Under the pieces are notes generated by a model. That model was given only the letters and a program-made list of their open reading frames with translations, was not told where the DNA came from and ran no database searches. Source: Parastagonospora avenae f. sp. tritici 18332-5 (Eukaryota; Ascomycota; Dothideomycetes; Pleosporales; Phaeosphaeriaceae). From it: DNA of 64,000 nt. The translations under genes and the position numbers were made by a program. Positions within the stretch are counted from its first letter, which is position 1, and the number at the start of each line of letters is the position of its first letter. Positions 42,027-52,272 of the stretch are shown one piece after another. The stretch is from the NCBI GenBank assembly GCA_022559985.1, contig JAFJTR010000006.1:186001-250000 (forward strand), read 5' to 3'.

Positions 42027-42995
42027 TGTTCGGCGGCGGCTGCTGCTCGCGTGTTTATCTAGGTATCGCGGTGACGTGCGTGGACGTTCAGTATGGCCTG
42101 GAGGGTGTCAGCGAGCTATCAGACGATCACCGAGGAGTCGAGCATACATTAAATGCGCGTCTGTCAGGCAGGCCTGGAGGTATCAAGTGTTTGGAGCGTT
42201 CGATGGCACTGGTGTTGAGGGCTAATTAGTTAGATCGCTCGCCTGGAGTTCTGCGCAACCGAGCAGGCACGTCAGTGATGTAATCGCACGTGCGAACGCG
42301 GGAAGAGCAACAAGAACAAGGCAACGAAAGCTTACGGCACAGCTTGATAGGCTGGAGTTGTATCAAGGTCAGACGTGCGCGCGAGGCCAGATATTTGTTG
42401 AGATGTGTGTACGGCTGGCCAAATGGCCCGAACCTTACAATCCAGGCTGCTTCGCGACGTGCTTCAGATAATGCCAGGGTCTCGCGTGCTCCTGCAGTGC
42501 ACCATCGTATGCCGACGTGTCCTGGAGGTATCCGCGCGCATGAGACTTTTGTTTTGGCGCCCGCAAAACATTTGAAGGTATACAGGATTCATCAAGAGAT
42601 TGTTGTCCATTCCAAATATATTTCATTATAATAGCGGAAGACGGGTAGAAGCACTAGGTGCCAAGAAATCAACTCCGGCAGCGGCGACCCGCCCGTCATC
42701 ACCACCTCCGCGCTGGCGCTGCGTTTGCACCGCCGACCAACACCTCGTTGCACTTTCTCTGTACATATACCATTCACCCTATCGGGCACCTAATACTACG
42801 CTTTCACGACTCACGCCGCCTACTGTTGTATTCTATCCCGGCCCCCGCCTCGCCGCACATAATAGCTAGTAGCTCCTCGGTCTCTCTACATGACTTCTTG
42901 AATCACCCCAACTGCGGACCTCCGCCCACACCCCCAACCAATTTCTTGCCACCGCGATACATCAGCCTAGGCCACGGCCGGTCAGTTCATACAAT
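42027..42995. promoter_or_regulatory. Divergent upstream region of the repeat protein and Doa10-like genes
   Basis: About 1 kb between divergent starts. The part just before the Doa10 start (42,700-42,960) is C/T-rich, as is common in fungal 5' leaders. No RNA gene or discrete site is assigned. Confidence 0.5.
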
Positions 42996-45900
42996 ATGGC
43001 GACCGACGATGCTGCATCGGCGCATGCGCACCTTCTCGATGAAGTGCACAACACAGTCATTGTAGCCACCGACGCGTCCCTCACCCACAAAGAAGACCAC
43101 CCCAGGCCCAAGACCGCCGACAAAGAAGACGCAGACTCATGTCGCATATGCCGTGGTGAGGGATCTGTGGACGAGCCTCTGTTCTACCCGTGCAAGTGCA
43201 GTGGCAGCATCAAGTATGTCCACCAGGAATGCCTCATGGAGTGGCTGTCCCATACACAGAAGAAGCATTGCGAGCTATGCAAGACTTCATTTCGCTTCAC
43301 CAAGCTCTACCACCCCGGTATGCCGAACCGCATCCCGACCACCGTCTTCATGCGCCGCGCCGCCCTGCACGTCGTCAACATGTTCCTGACCTGGTGTCGA
43401 GCAGTATTGGTCGCTTGCGTCTGGCTGCTTGTCCTGCCGTGGTGCATGCGCGTGGTCTGGCGAAGCCTCTTCTGGGTTGGTGACGGGGGATGGTCGCATG
43501 ACATGTACCTGGAGTCGACAGAGGCAGTAGAGAACCCGAGGCTCACTCCCTTTAACATCAGCATCTTTCGTGCTCCGGCCGACAAGATCAGCATTGCTGC
43601 TAATAACAGCCGCCCAACATCCAATTCCTTCTTCTCGGTGCCATTCGCTTCCTATAACGCATCGGCTTCCGAGCTTGCCGTCTGGACTTTTGCTAAGCGC
43701 CTACTCTTTGGCTTTCCATTGCCGCTCGCGTCCCTGTCGATACCCCAAGTCAACCAGACGTCTATCAACGCAACCTCCGACCCGCTTGGCATCCGAAGTC
43801 CTTCTCTGTTGTCGGACGTGCCCTTTTTCAACTGGTTCGATTCGCAGACTGCAAACCGTTTCATCATCGATGTGCTAGAAGGTCAAATCATTACCTTACT
43901 AGTCGTTGTGGCATTCATATTGATATTCCTTATTCGGGAATGGGTCGTCCAACAACAACCAGTGATTAATATGGTTGCACTTCGCGACAATGCGGCTGCA
44001 CAGCTGGCTGCGGATCATGAAGCGGGAGCGCAGAATGTTCCGGGGGACGATGATGAAGATGGTGATGAAGAGGAGGAGGACAGCGATGGTGACGATGACG
44101 ATGACGATGACGATAATGAGGCAGCCCAGGCAGCTCACTATGAGGCCATTCAGACAACGGATACAGCACCCGCTGTTAGAGATCCAGATGAGCTCTTCAG
44201 ACCTGCGCATACATACGCCCGACAGGACGACACTCAATCCTCTAGTCGTGAAGCTGGAGAATCGTCTGGCGATGCAGTCAACGCACCACCGAGAAGAAGC
44301 TCGACCCAACCTACGCAGCCCACAACTGAGGGTAGTGATGCTGGATCTTCTCAACGGCCACCTGTGCCTGAAAGGGATCAGTCTTTTGTTGCCACTGGGA
44401 TTCGGCGCAACCCGGAAGAGGGCAACGACTGGTCGTTCGAGAACGTCCCGCAAACACTGCAGAGTACCAATGCTAGAACAGTTGACATACCCAACTCTTG
44501 GGAGGACGAATACCCCGAAGACGCAGAGGGACAAGATAGCGAGAATAGTGGTGAAAGCTGGCAACAAGTCGCCGATGTTGTCGCAGATACCGACTCCGAC
44601 CAAGTGCTGGAAGGAGGGAGGTCGCGAGACAAGGGCAAGGCTAAAGCCGACGATGAAACAGGCGCTTTTCTATCCGAGCCTGATCTTCAAGAGAACGACG
44701 ACCTGCATACATTAGTTGCGAACGCGGTAGAGACGACCTCCGACATTGACGCCGCTTCTACGAAGTCACACCAAGGGTCAGAGGCCTCTTTCAATTTTCC
44801 AGATTCCGAGGAAGAACAATCAGCTCAAGAGGAGGCTACTGTCGGTCCAGCTTCGGGTGAGACGTCTGGGCCTCAAGCTGGAGCTGTTCTGCAGCCGCAG
44901 GCCCCGCCAGGTGTGATAGATCGGGCGTTGGAATGGATGTTTGGTGACGTTGCACCTGTCGTACCTGCAGCAGAAGAGCCCAGAAACGACGAGCACGTAG
45001 TTCGCGACCTTGCGGACGAGGCTCCGTTCGTGCCTTTTGCAGGAAATGAGCCACAAATTCCCGCTGAGCCTCCAGCCCAGGATCCCGACGTTGCCGCTGC
45101 TGCTGCCGAAGCTGGCATTGATGTCAATGATCAAGAAGCAATAGAAGATGCAGAGGACCTTGAAGGTATCCTCGAGCTCATCGGCATGCAAGGTCCAATC
45201 ATTGGACTTTTTCAAAATGTCCTGTTCAGTGCAGTGCTGATCTCCGCCACTTTGGCCTGCGCCGTATGGTTACCCTACCTGTGGGGCAAAGTGGTTATTC
45301 TATTCATGGGCAGTCCTGTGGCACTTCTCGTCAAGCTCCCGTTACAGCTCATCGCTACTGTGACGGATCTGATTGTAGATCTTGCACTGGTGGTCATGGC
45401 TGGCGTAACGTATTGGGGTTCACAATTGGTTTCGACAGTTGTACATCTTTGCACGAAAGGCAATTTTCCTCAGTCTGTGGACGGTCGGCTGGCCTCCATG
45501 TCCGCCACCATGCGAATTCTTGCAGAGGGCGCCATGGATCGCATCGCGAAGGTGTTCGTACAGTCTCCGTTGACACCCCGACCGGACTATTTCAGACTCT
45601 CAGTCAACTCCCATATGGCACTGCGAGCACTCCAGAATTCTACATCGGCTGCGCTGAACGAAACGAGTGCTTTTGCAAACACGTTCCTGGAGCAGGCGTC
45701 CTCCGATTCTCCATTCAAATTCCTATGGAGGACCATCTCTGGACTACCCCATTTCCTCCAGATTGGAGTGATATGGTTATACACTCATCTCAGCAGCCTA
45801 GTGTCTTTTATCTGGACTTCCAAATCGTACAAGATTACTCTCGATGTGGACTTGGGCCACAATGTGGCCGCCGACTACACCGCAGTAGAGCGTTGGACAG

Positions 45901-47750
45901 CTAGTGATCGTATGATTGCTATCTTCGCTGGCTACGCCTTCTTTGCAGTGGCTGGCGCTGTATATCTCAAACGCGGATCATCGTTCAGCACCTCGCAACA
46001 AGGTCAGAGGATCGAACGCATCATTTCTGATGTTCTACAACAAGCTGGTGGGGTCCTCAAGGTCATTTTGATCATCAGCATAGAGATGCTGGCCTTTCCG
46101 CTGTACTGTGGTCTTCTCCTCGACCTCGCCATGCTCCCACTTTTCAAGAACGCTACCCTCTATACCCGCTGGCAGTTCGCTTGCAGCAGTCCATGGACAT
46201 CTGGTTTCGTACACTGGTTCATTGGCACCTGCTACATGTTCCACTTCGCGTTGTTCGTCTCTATGTGCCGCAAGATCATGCGCAAGGGCGTACTCTACTT
46301 TATTCGCGATCCAGACGACCCTACGTTCCATCCCGTTCGCGACGTTCTCGAGCGCAGCGTCACTACTCAGCTGCGCAAGATAGCATTTAGCGCTTTAGTA
46401 TATGGCGCGCTGGTAATTGTCTGCCTTGGAGGTGTTGTGTGGACCCTTAGCCGTGCAACATCTGGCGTGCTCCCTATCCATTGGACGACCGAGGCTCCAT
46501 CTCTTGAATTCCCGTTGGATCTCCTCTTCTACAATTTCCTGACTCCCGTCATCATCAAGGCGTACAAGCCGAGCGACAGCATACACGCCATATACAAATG
46601 GTGCTTCATGAAGTGTGCTCGCATCCTGAGGTTGAACAGTTTCCTCTTTGGCGGTACGATGGCTTTTGGGGCACCAAAGACCGGTCGATATGTCCGTGCT
46701 CCTGCATCAGATCAAGCCCGCATTCCCAAGGGTCAACCTGTCTTTGTTGATGTCGATCACAACAACGTTCGCAGAGATGGAGTCACTGTGGGCGGCGTCC
46801 ATAACTCGGATCTGGTGGCCATGGTCTATATCCCGAACTGGTTCCGTGTTCGCATTTTCGCATTCGTCATCACGATATGGATACTGATGGGCCTAAGTGG
46901 TGTTGGTGTCACAATTCTGCCTATGCTCCTGGGTCGATACCTCTTCTCTCTCGTGCTGCCAGACACAGTCGAGATGAACGACATACACGCCTTCTCGCTT
47001 GGCGTCTACACACTGGGCAGTATCGCTTACTCTGGCTATCATGCATATAACTTTATCTCGAGCCTCAACCAGCCGGTCCCGTCACCACTTGCAACACTGC
47101 AGACAATCGCCACCACAACTTCCCGCATCGGCCTGCGCGTCCTTCGCTTCACATATGTCTGGTTCGGTCTTGTGTTCGCCATCCCCCTCGCATTCGCTAT
47201 CCTCATCGAACTCTACTTCCTCATGCCACTACATGCCTACCTAGGTCCCGGAGAACCCCACGTCGTGCACATAATTCAGGACTGGAGCCTCGGCTTCTTG
47301 TACTCGCGCGTTGCTGCTCAGATGATCTTTGCGAATCGCCAGTCTCGTCCCGCCCGAGCTTTCAATGCAGTCATCGCTGACGGATACCTATATCCCAACG
47401 CACGCATCGCAACACGCTGCTTCCTGCTTCCGATCGCTGCTCTGTGGCTGATCGCTATCGCTGTACCCTCTTCTCTCGCATACACTACTCAATACACTAT
47501 GTACGCTGGAGCGTCCGAGCAGACGCGTAACATGGTCTGGCGCTTCAGCTTCCCAGCCGTCGGGCTCAGCATCGTAGCGATGTGGGCAAGCAAAGAGGCG
47601 GTCAGGATGTTGACACGCTGGAGACTGGTAGTCAGGGACGAGGTGTATCTCATCGGAGAGCGATTGCATAACTTTGGTGAGAGGAAAGCTGGCACGCAGA
47701 GTCGGGCCACCGAGGAGGCAATTAGTGCAGCAGGCATGGAGGCCAGGTAG
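42996..47750 (+). CDS. Doa10/Ssm4-like RING-CH E3 ubiquitin ligase
   Basis: ER and inner-nuclear-membrane E3 ligase of ERAD-C, which ubiquitinates misfolded and short-lived proteins with Ubc6/Ubc7. Single exon, 1584 residues, ATG 42996. A C4HC3 RING-CH finger lies at residues 49-95: ligands C49, C52, C66, C68, H76, C79, C92, C95, exact MARCH/Doa10 spacing. Two membrane spans follow (~120-155), then after a luminal loop another at ~295. A long acidic cytosolic region contains a poly-Asp/Glu run (about 350-375) and ends near 720. About ten further hydrophobic spans are visible, including FQNVLFSAVLISATLACAVWL and YIPNWFRVRIFAFVITIWILMG. The length fits fungal Doa10 (around 1300-1600). Confidence 0.92.
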   Translation: MATDDAASAHAHLLDEVHNTVIVATDASLTHKEDHPRPKTADKEDADSCRICRGEGSVDEPLFYPCKCSGSIKYVHQECLMEWLSHTQKKHCELCKTSFRFTKLYHPGMPNRIPTTVFMRRAALHVVNMFLTWCRAVLVACVWLLVLPWCMRVVWRSLFWVGDGGWSHDMYLESTEAVENPRLTPFNISIFRAPADKISIAANNSRPTSNSFFSVPFASYNASASELAVWTFAKRLLFGFPLPLASLSIPQVNQTSINATSDPLGIRSPSLLSDVPFFNWFDSQTANRFIIDVLEGQIITLLVVVAFILIFLIREWVVQQQPVINMVALRDNAAAQLAADHEAGAQNVPGDDDEDGDEEEEDSDGDDDDDDDDNEAAQAAHYEAIQTTDTAPAVRDPDELFRPAHTYARQDDTQSSSREAGESSGDAVNAPPRRSSTQPTQPTTEGSDAGSSQRPPVPERDQSFVATGIRRNPEEGNDWSFENVPQTLQSTNARTVDIPNSWEDEYPEDAEGQDSENSGESWQQVADVVADTDSDQVLEGGRSRDKGKAKADDETGAFLSEPDLQENDDLHTLVANAVETTSDIDAASTKSHQGSEASFNFPDSEEEQSAQEEATVGPASGETSGPQAGAVLQPQAPPGVIDRALEWMFGDVAPVVPAAEEPRNDEHVVRDLADEAPFVPFAGNEPQIPAEPPAQDPDVAAAAAEAGIDVNDQEAIEDAEDLEGILELIGMQGPIIGLFQNVLFSAVLISATLACAVWLPYLWGKVVILFMGSPVALLVKLPLQLIATVTDLIVDLALVVMAGVTYWGSQLVSTVVHLCTKGNFPQSVDGRLASMSATMRILAEGAMDRIAKVFVQSPLTPRPDYFRLSVNSHMALRALQNSTSAALNETSAFANTFLEQASSDSPFKFLWRTISGLPHFLQIGVIWLYTHLSSLVSFIWTSKSYKITLDVDLGHNVAADYTAVERWTASDRMIAIFAGYAFFAVAGAVYLKRGSSFSTSQQGQRIERIISDVLQQAGGVLKVILIISIEMLAFPLYCGLLLDLAMLPLFKNATLYTRWQFACSSPWTSGFVHWFIGTCYMFHFALFVSMCRKIMRKGVLYFIRDPDDPTFHPVRDVLERSVTTQLRKIAFSALVYGALVIVCLGGVVWTLSRATSGVLPIHWTTEAPSLEFPLDLLFYNFLTPVIIKAYKPSDSIHAIYKWCFMKCARILRLNSFLFGGTMAFGAPKTGRYVRAPASDQARIPKGQPVFVDVDHNNVRRDGVTVGGVHNSDLVAMVYIPNWFRVRIFAFVITIWILMGLSGVGVTILPMLLGRYLFSLVLPDTVEMNDIHAFSLGVYTLGSIAYSGYHAYNFISSLNQPVPSPLATLQTIATTTSRIGLRVLRFTYVWFGLVFAIPLAFAILIELYFLMPLHAYLGPGEPHVVHIIQDWSLGFLYSRVAAQMIFANRQSRPARAFNAVIADGYLYPNARIATRCFLLPIAALWLIAIAVPSSLAYTTQYTMYAGASEQTRNMVWRFSFPAVGLSIVAMWASKEAVRMLTRWRLVVRDEVYLIGERLHNFGERKAGTQSRATEEAISAAGMEAR
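44081..44120 (+). repeat. GATGAC-type run encoding poly-Asp in the Doa10-like gene
   Basis: A hexamer run GATGACGATGAC with minor variants encodes the acidic Asp stretch of the cytosolic loop. It could vary in length by slippage. Confidence 0.8.
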
Positions 47751-48602
47751 TCAAACGGACGGAACTTTTGACTCGGCAACAAGGTCAGATTAGCCTTGTA
47801 CAGATTGGGTCCTTGGATATCCTCAGACTAGTAATTTCTACACGGTCCATGTAAAACTTTTGACAGCCTGAAACAATCACCGGTTCTGTGACATGGTGCG
47901 CTTGTTCATGCTTGTAGTCATCGATCATTCACTTTACTTCAGCTGCCTGAGGCTAGTCTTTGGCTCGGCAAATCCTCATCCGCGCCTGACCTTAGAGGCA
48001 ATATATTTAGCCCATCATTCCTCAATTGCTGCACTTGGTAACGCAGCCCATAGCCCATTCAGCCTTACAAGGCAGTACCGGCCATTTAATTCTCACTAGC
48101 CGAGTCTCCTTAGATAGTACACTGACCTGTAGGTGCTGCTTCAATCATGCCGACACATACTTATTTCTTCGGCACAACCGGCGCTTAAGCAGCATGCTTC
48201 TCTGGCATCGTCGGTGTTTGTAGGTGCGATGTTCTCGGCAATAACAAGCGCCCTCCTAAATGGTCTGATGACCCCGTGATCCGTCCTTCTTCGAGGCTAT
48301 CTTAGCCGTGTTAGGAGCTGTTAGCTCAACGGAGCCGGCGGGTAACGCGGCAGGTTGAGGACGGCGGGAGGGCTTCGCGTCACTGCGTGGTTGGTGTGGT
48401 ATCTCGCTTGGGTGCAGTAGTAGTAGTCATGTTCACAGGAATTCAGCGCGCCAGCCTCGGCGTAAGTTAGAATAATGCAGATAGAAACAAAGGATTCACG
48501 TTGCGCTATATTTGTAAACTCAGCGGACGCTCCAAGTATAATTCTCTGTTAAGTTCTGACTTTGAACGACAAATTAACCGCGTATAACATCACATGTTTA
48601 AA
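47751..48602. other. Intergenic, about 0.85 kb between convergent genes
   Basis: Two 3' UTR regions. No gene, tRNA or repeat is recognised. Confidence 0.5.
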
Positions 48603-51600
48603 TTACAAGAGGTATGCAGCAAAAACGATCGGCGCAATAAAGAAAACTTCCACATTCTTGCGCATTGCAGCTCCTGTGTACTGCGCTGGTTTGGGAGATG
48701 TGGGTGCAGCACCGCAGTTACTTCCTGAGCATCCATACACGCCGGTCGAAGGATTCCACGTGAGCTGCGCTGGCTTGGACGAAGTGGGCGCGGGACCGCA
48801 GTTATCTCCCGAGCATGCGGACCCGTTGATCGAAGCAGCACCTGGTACTAAGGGAACTGGCTGGCTGTTGATGATGGTTGCATTGTATCCACCGGCGACG
48901 GATAGCTGCGATGGTTTCGCGGGGGCGTCGGCAGGCTTTGAGGGAGCATCAGCAGGCTTTGAGGGAGCATCAGCGGGTTTTGAGGGAGCATCGACAGGTT
49001 TTGGAAGGCCCTCGGCAGGTTTAGAGGGGGCATCGACAGGTTTTGGGGGAGCATCGACGACAGGCTTCGGGTTGTTAGGCATCGCAGGAGCGCCAGGGAT
49101 GGGCTCAGCTTGAGGTGTGTAGTTAGGGACGGATGAAGCCTGCGCAGGATAGACCAAAGGCTGCCCAGGCTGGGACGGCTTTGCCGCAACGTAAGCACAG
49201 GCTGTGCAGATGGTGACTGTCACAGTAGATGGAGTAGCGCAGGCTTCGCAGTATTTCACTGTTGTGGTATACCCATGCGGGATACCTGTTGGCTTCGCCG
49301 TGCAACCGTCTTTGCACGTCTGCGTTACTGTCACTGAACTCGTCGTCAGGCCAGTGGAGCAGACATCTATGATGCGAGTCGCGTAAATAATCTTAGTCGG
49401 GACAGCAACTACGGTTATTCCTGTCTTTACATCCGTGACGTATGCAGTCGGTGTAGCCAAGTTTAGAGGGCAGTATTTTCCATCGCCGTCGCACTTGGTA
49501 ATCGTCTGCACCGCAACTTCGGTGTAGGTCTTGGTGATCGGCACGTGGCCGGGTTGATATGCCCAGGCTGGAGATGGGCTGGGAGTGCGGCTACTTTGCG
49601 TAAAGCCCTCGTAGCTGTCTTCATAGCTGCCTTCATAGTTGTCTTCGTAACTGCTGTCGTAGCTATCTTCGTAGCTATCTTCATGGCTATCCTCATAGCT
49701 GTCGTCGTAGCTATTTTCATAGCTGTTTTCGTAGCTATCGTCGTAGCTATTCTCGTAGCTGTCATCGTAGCTACCATAGGTGGCTGAGCTACTAGGCCCG
49801 TGTGATCCATACGAATGACCGTAATACACTGGGTACGAAGTGTGCGAAGGTCTAAACTTCAAGGTCTTACTAGAAGCAGAGATTACTGCATACACGGAGG
49901 TTGCCTTGTAAGGAACACTAGTCGTCATAACGCCGGGGCCCACGATAGAGCGTATTGAGCTTACGGACGATGAAACATCTGATGTCGACGCACCGATTGG
50001 GTCAGCAATGCCAGTCGGAGCAGAAATGCCAGTCGAGGAAGAGGTAGCACTTGAAGAAGAATCAGAGCTCGATTCTAGCATCGAGGACAAACCGTCATGC
50101 ATAGAGGCGGACGAAGTAACTTCCGACGATGTAGAGACACCCGTCTGGAGTGGGTCAAACGTGAATGAGACCAACGACGAAGAAGCACTCTCACTAGGGC
50201 TCATGGAGGCTGATGCTGAACCGATATCTGAAAAGCTTTCAGAGACCGCCAGCGACGCACTTGTTGAAGCAAGAGCCGTCGAAGATGCATCAGAAATTGC
50301 TGAAGTGACGGGAGTCGAGCTTGCATCCGGTGTCGTGGATGCTGCAGGAGTAGAAGAGACGTCGAGAATTGACGATTCGATAGATTCAGAAGAGCTTCCA
50401 GGAACTGACGATTCCATAGACATAGAAGAGCTTTCAGCAGGAACTGAAGATGCGATGGAGGTTACATCGGAGGCCGACGAAGCAGCTGGAGTCGACGATA
50501 TGACGATAGTCGAAGATGCGACAGGCGACGATGATGCAGCAGGAGACGATGAGGCAGAAATTTGAGTACAGCCGTCGGGAATATTGTCTTGTCGTTTCAC
50601 GATAACAGGTTCGTTCTTGAAGAAAGCTGGATAGTCAAAGTTGCGGTTGACGATAATTGGCCCATCTACCTTGCGATCCGGAATATTGTCGAAAACATTC
50701 GTAATCTCTGGCGTGTAGATGATGTCCTCTGATGGAAAGGTTCCATTGACCATGTAGTTCTTGATTTGTTCGTCCAGCTCCGGTGAACGGTTGCTGTTTG
50801 AGCAATGCTATAGTAGTCTCATTAGTTTGTAATCTATGAGGGCTTCGTTTGGGCATCACTTACTCCGACACCTGAGCTAGCCAGCACCCGAGCTCCTACG
50901 AAGCCCTTGGCTGAATTTTGTGCAGATATGAGAGGTGTCACAGGATCGTATTGTGTGTTCACGAAGAGGATGGGGTTTTTCGTGCGAATGTTGCTGAACG
51001 GACCAGTGAACTTCTCCTTGGCGTCATAAGCCCAGACGGAGCATGAATAGAGAATGTTGATGGCAATATCACCTCCGTACTTGCTGGTCTTCTCGTATAT
51101 CGCCAGCCAGCTCTTGAAGTTGGCTTCAGAGCCCATTCGCCTCTCTACGACGTCACCACAGGTAATTCCAACAAGGGGAATGTCGGTCTTGTTTTCAACG
51201 TAGTATGGGGTCCAGTCCAATTGACGACGCTGGACAGGAGCTGGATTTATGGTCCGAGGATCCTTGTAAAAGCGGCTCAAATTGGCTGCGAACGCTTTAT
51301 ATGATGATGGATCATATAGTACTGGCTGAAACACGTCTCGAACCAGCTTGCCCTGGTCGTACCCAATTTTTAACAGGAAAGCATCGAAAGTGTCCAGTAG
51401 TTGTTGACCAGTTTTTCCGGCCTCTGATACGGCACAATTGGCAGGATTAGCGGTGGCACATAACTCGAAGTACCGCGCGACAGCGCGGTCAAAATCGGTG
51501 GAACCTTCTTGTCCTCTAAGCGACACTGTTAGTAGGTCGATCAAGCATTGCCAGGTTTGACTTACAGTCCGCGATAGTAGTCGTTGGGGTTGATATTGCC

Positions 51601-52272
51601 ATCAAGAATGACCTTGTCAACCTTATCTGGGAACATAGCCGCTACAGTCGCGCCCAACAGCGTGCCATAAGAGTAGCCTAAGTATCTGATTAAACCGTCC
51701 TCACCAATGGCTTCAGCGATCGCGTTGATGTCCCTCGCAACAAATGCAGTTCCTATCAAGGTGGTGTACTCTGCCCCGGCACAAAGATCAGACTGGTTCT
51801 TGTTGTATGCGAAGGTATCCGCAAGACCTTCGTCCGTGTGGTACGAGCCCCCAATTTCAGCAGCCTTTGGGCACATGTATGGTGTGGTCAGGCCAACACC
51901 ACGAGGATCGAAACTGATGATGTGGAAGCTGTCGCCGAAAATGGCTTGATAACCACCCTTGCTCCCTATTAAGTCCTTGATGCCGCTCGATCCAGGTCCA
52001 CCAGGGTTGACAATGATCGATTTCGGATTCGGAGTATCCGCAGCTGCTGGCAGACGAACGAGCCGCAAGTTGAGTTTTTCGCCCGCAGTCGGATTCGTCC
52101 AGTCCATGGGAACCTCGAGAGTCGCACATTGGAGCGTCTCGTTCGTAGCGCTATCACACTTGACCCAGGTGATGCCTCCTGGTCTAGCATAGCCGGGAGG
52201 GCATTCCTGAGTAAGGGCGAGTGTAGCACTGGACACAACTGCCAGTGCCGTGGAAAGGCGATGCATGTGCAT
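48603..52272 (-). CDS. Secreted TAP-like alpha/beta hydrolase fused to a repeat-rich GPI-type tail
   Basis: Inferred exons are 52272-51566, 51515-50864 and 50807-48603 (50- and 56-nt introns, phase kept), giving 1187 residues. A signal peptide (HRLSTALAVVSSATLAL) is followed by a tripeptidyl-aminopeptidase-like alpha/beta hydrolase: the oxyanion loop VNPGGPGSSG, the nucleophile S201 in GYSYGTLLG, D426 in TQYDPVTPL, and H454 in GVGHCSNSN, coded exactly at the start of exon 3. The hydrolase ends near residue 520. Then comes about 230 residues of Ser/Ala/Thr-rich sequence, an array of Tyr-Glu-Asp-Ser tetrapeptides, a Cys-containing TVTQTCKDGC / TVTICTACAY region, a PSKPADA repeat, two copies of a CSGxNCG motif, and a hydrophobic end (VEVFFIAPIVFAAYLL) typical of GPI-anchor signals. 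It is probably wall-linked. The fusion is unusual; the enzyme substrate is unknown. Confidence 0.85.
48915..49070 (-). repeat. Direct repeats encoding PSKPADA units
   Basis: About five to seven copies of a 21-24 nt unit (plus strand GGAGCATCAGCAGGCTTTGA and close variants) coding for DAPSKPA repeats in the C-terminal region of the hydrolase-fusion protein. Confidence 0.85.
49611..49785 (-). repeat. 12-nt tandem repeat array encoding SYED/SYEN/SYDD
   Basis: Around fourteen tandem 12-nt units (plus strand TCGTAGCTATCT, TCATAGCTGTCC and variants) coding for Tyr-(Glu/Asp)-(Asp/Asn)-Ser tetrapeptides. The array keeps the reading frame throughout. It is a likely site of copy-number variation. Confidence 0.9.

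Noticed and set aside
43899..44603. 234-codon minus-strand frame
   Set aside because: Antisense to the acidic loop of the Doa10-like gene. The sense protein is strongly supported.
49611..49785. Regular short repeats that could suggest a CRISPR array
   Set aside because: Units are contiguous 12-mers without spacers and keep a coding frame. The organism is a fungus.
49545..49787. Hydrophobic Val/Ala/Ile-rich plus-strand frame with regular periodicity
   Set aside because: It is the reverse reading of the 12-nt Tyr-Glu-Asp-Ser array, not a membrane peptide gene.
50008..50565. 185-codon acidic plus-strand frame
   Set aside because: Antisense of the Ser/Thr-rich region of the hydrolase fusion, produced by its codon bias.
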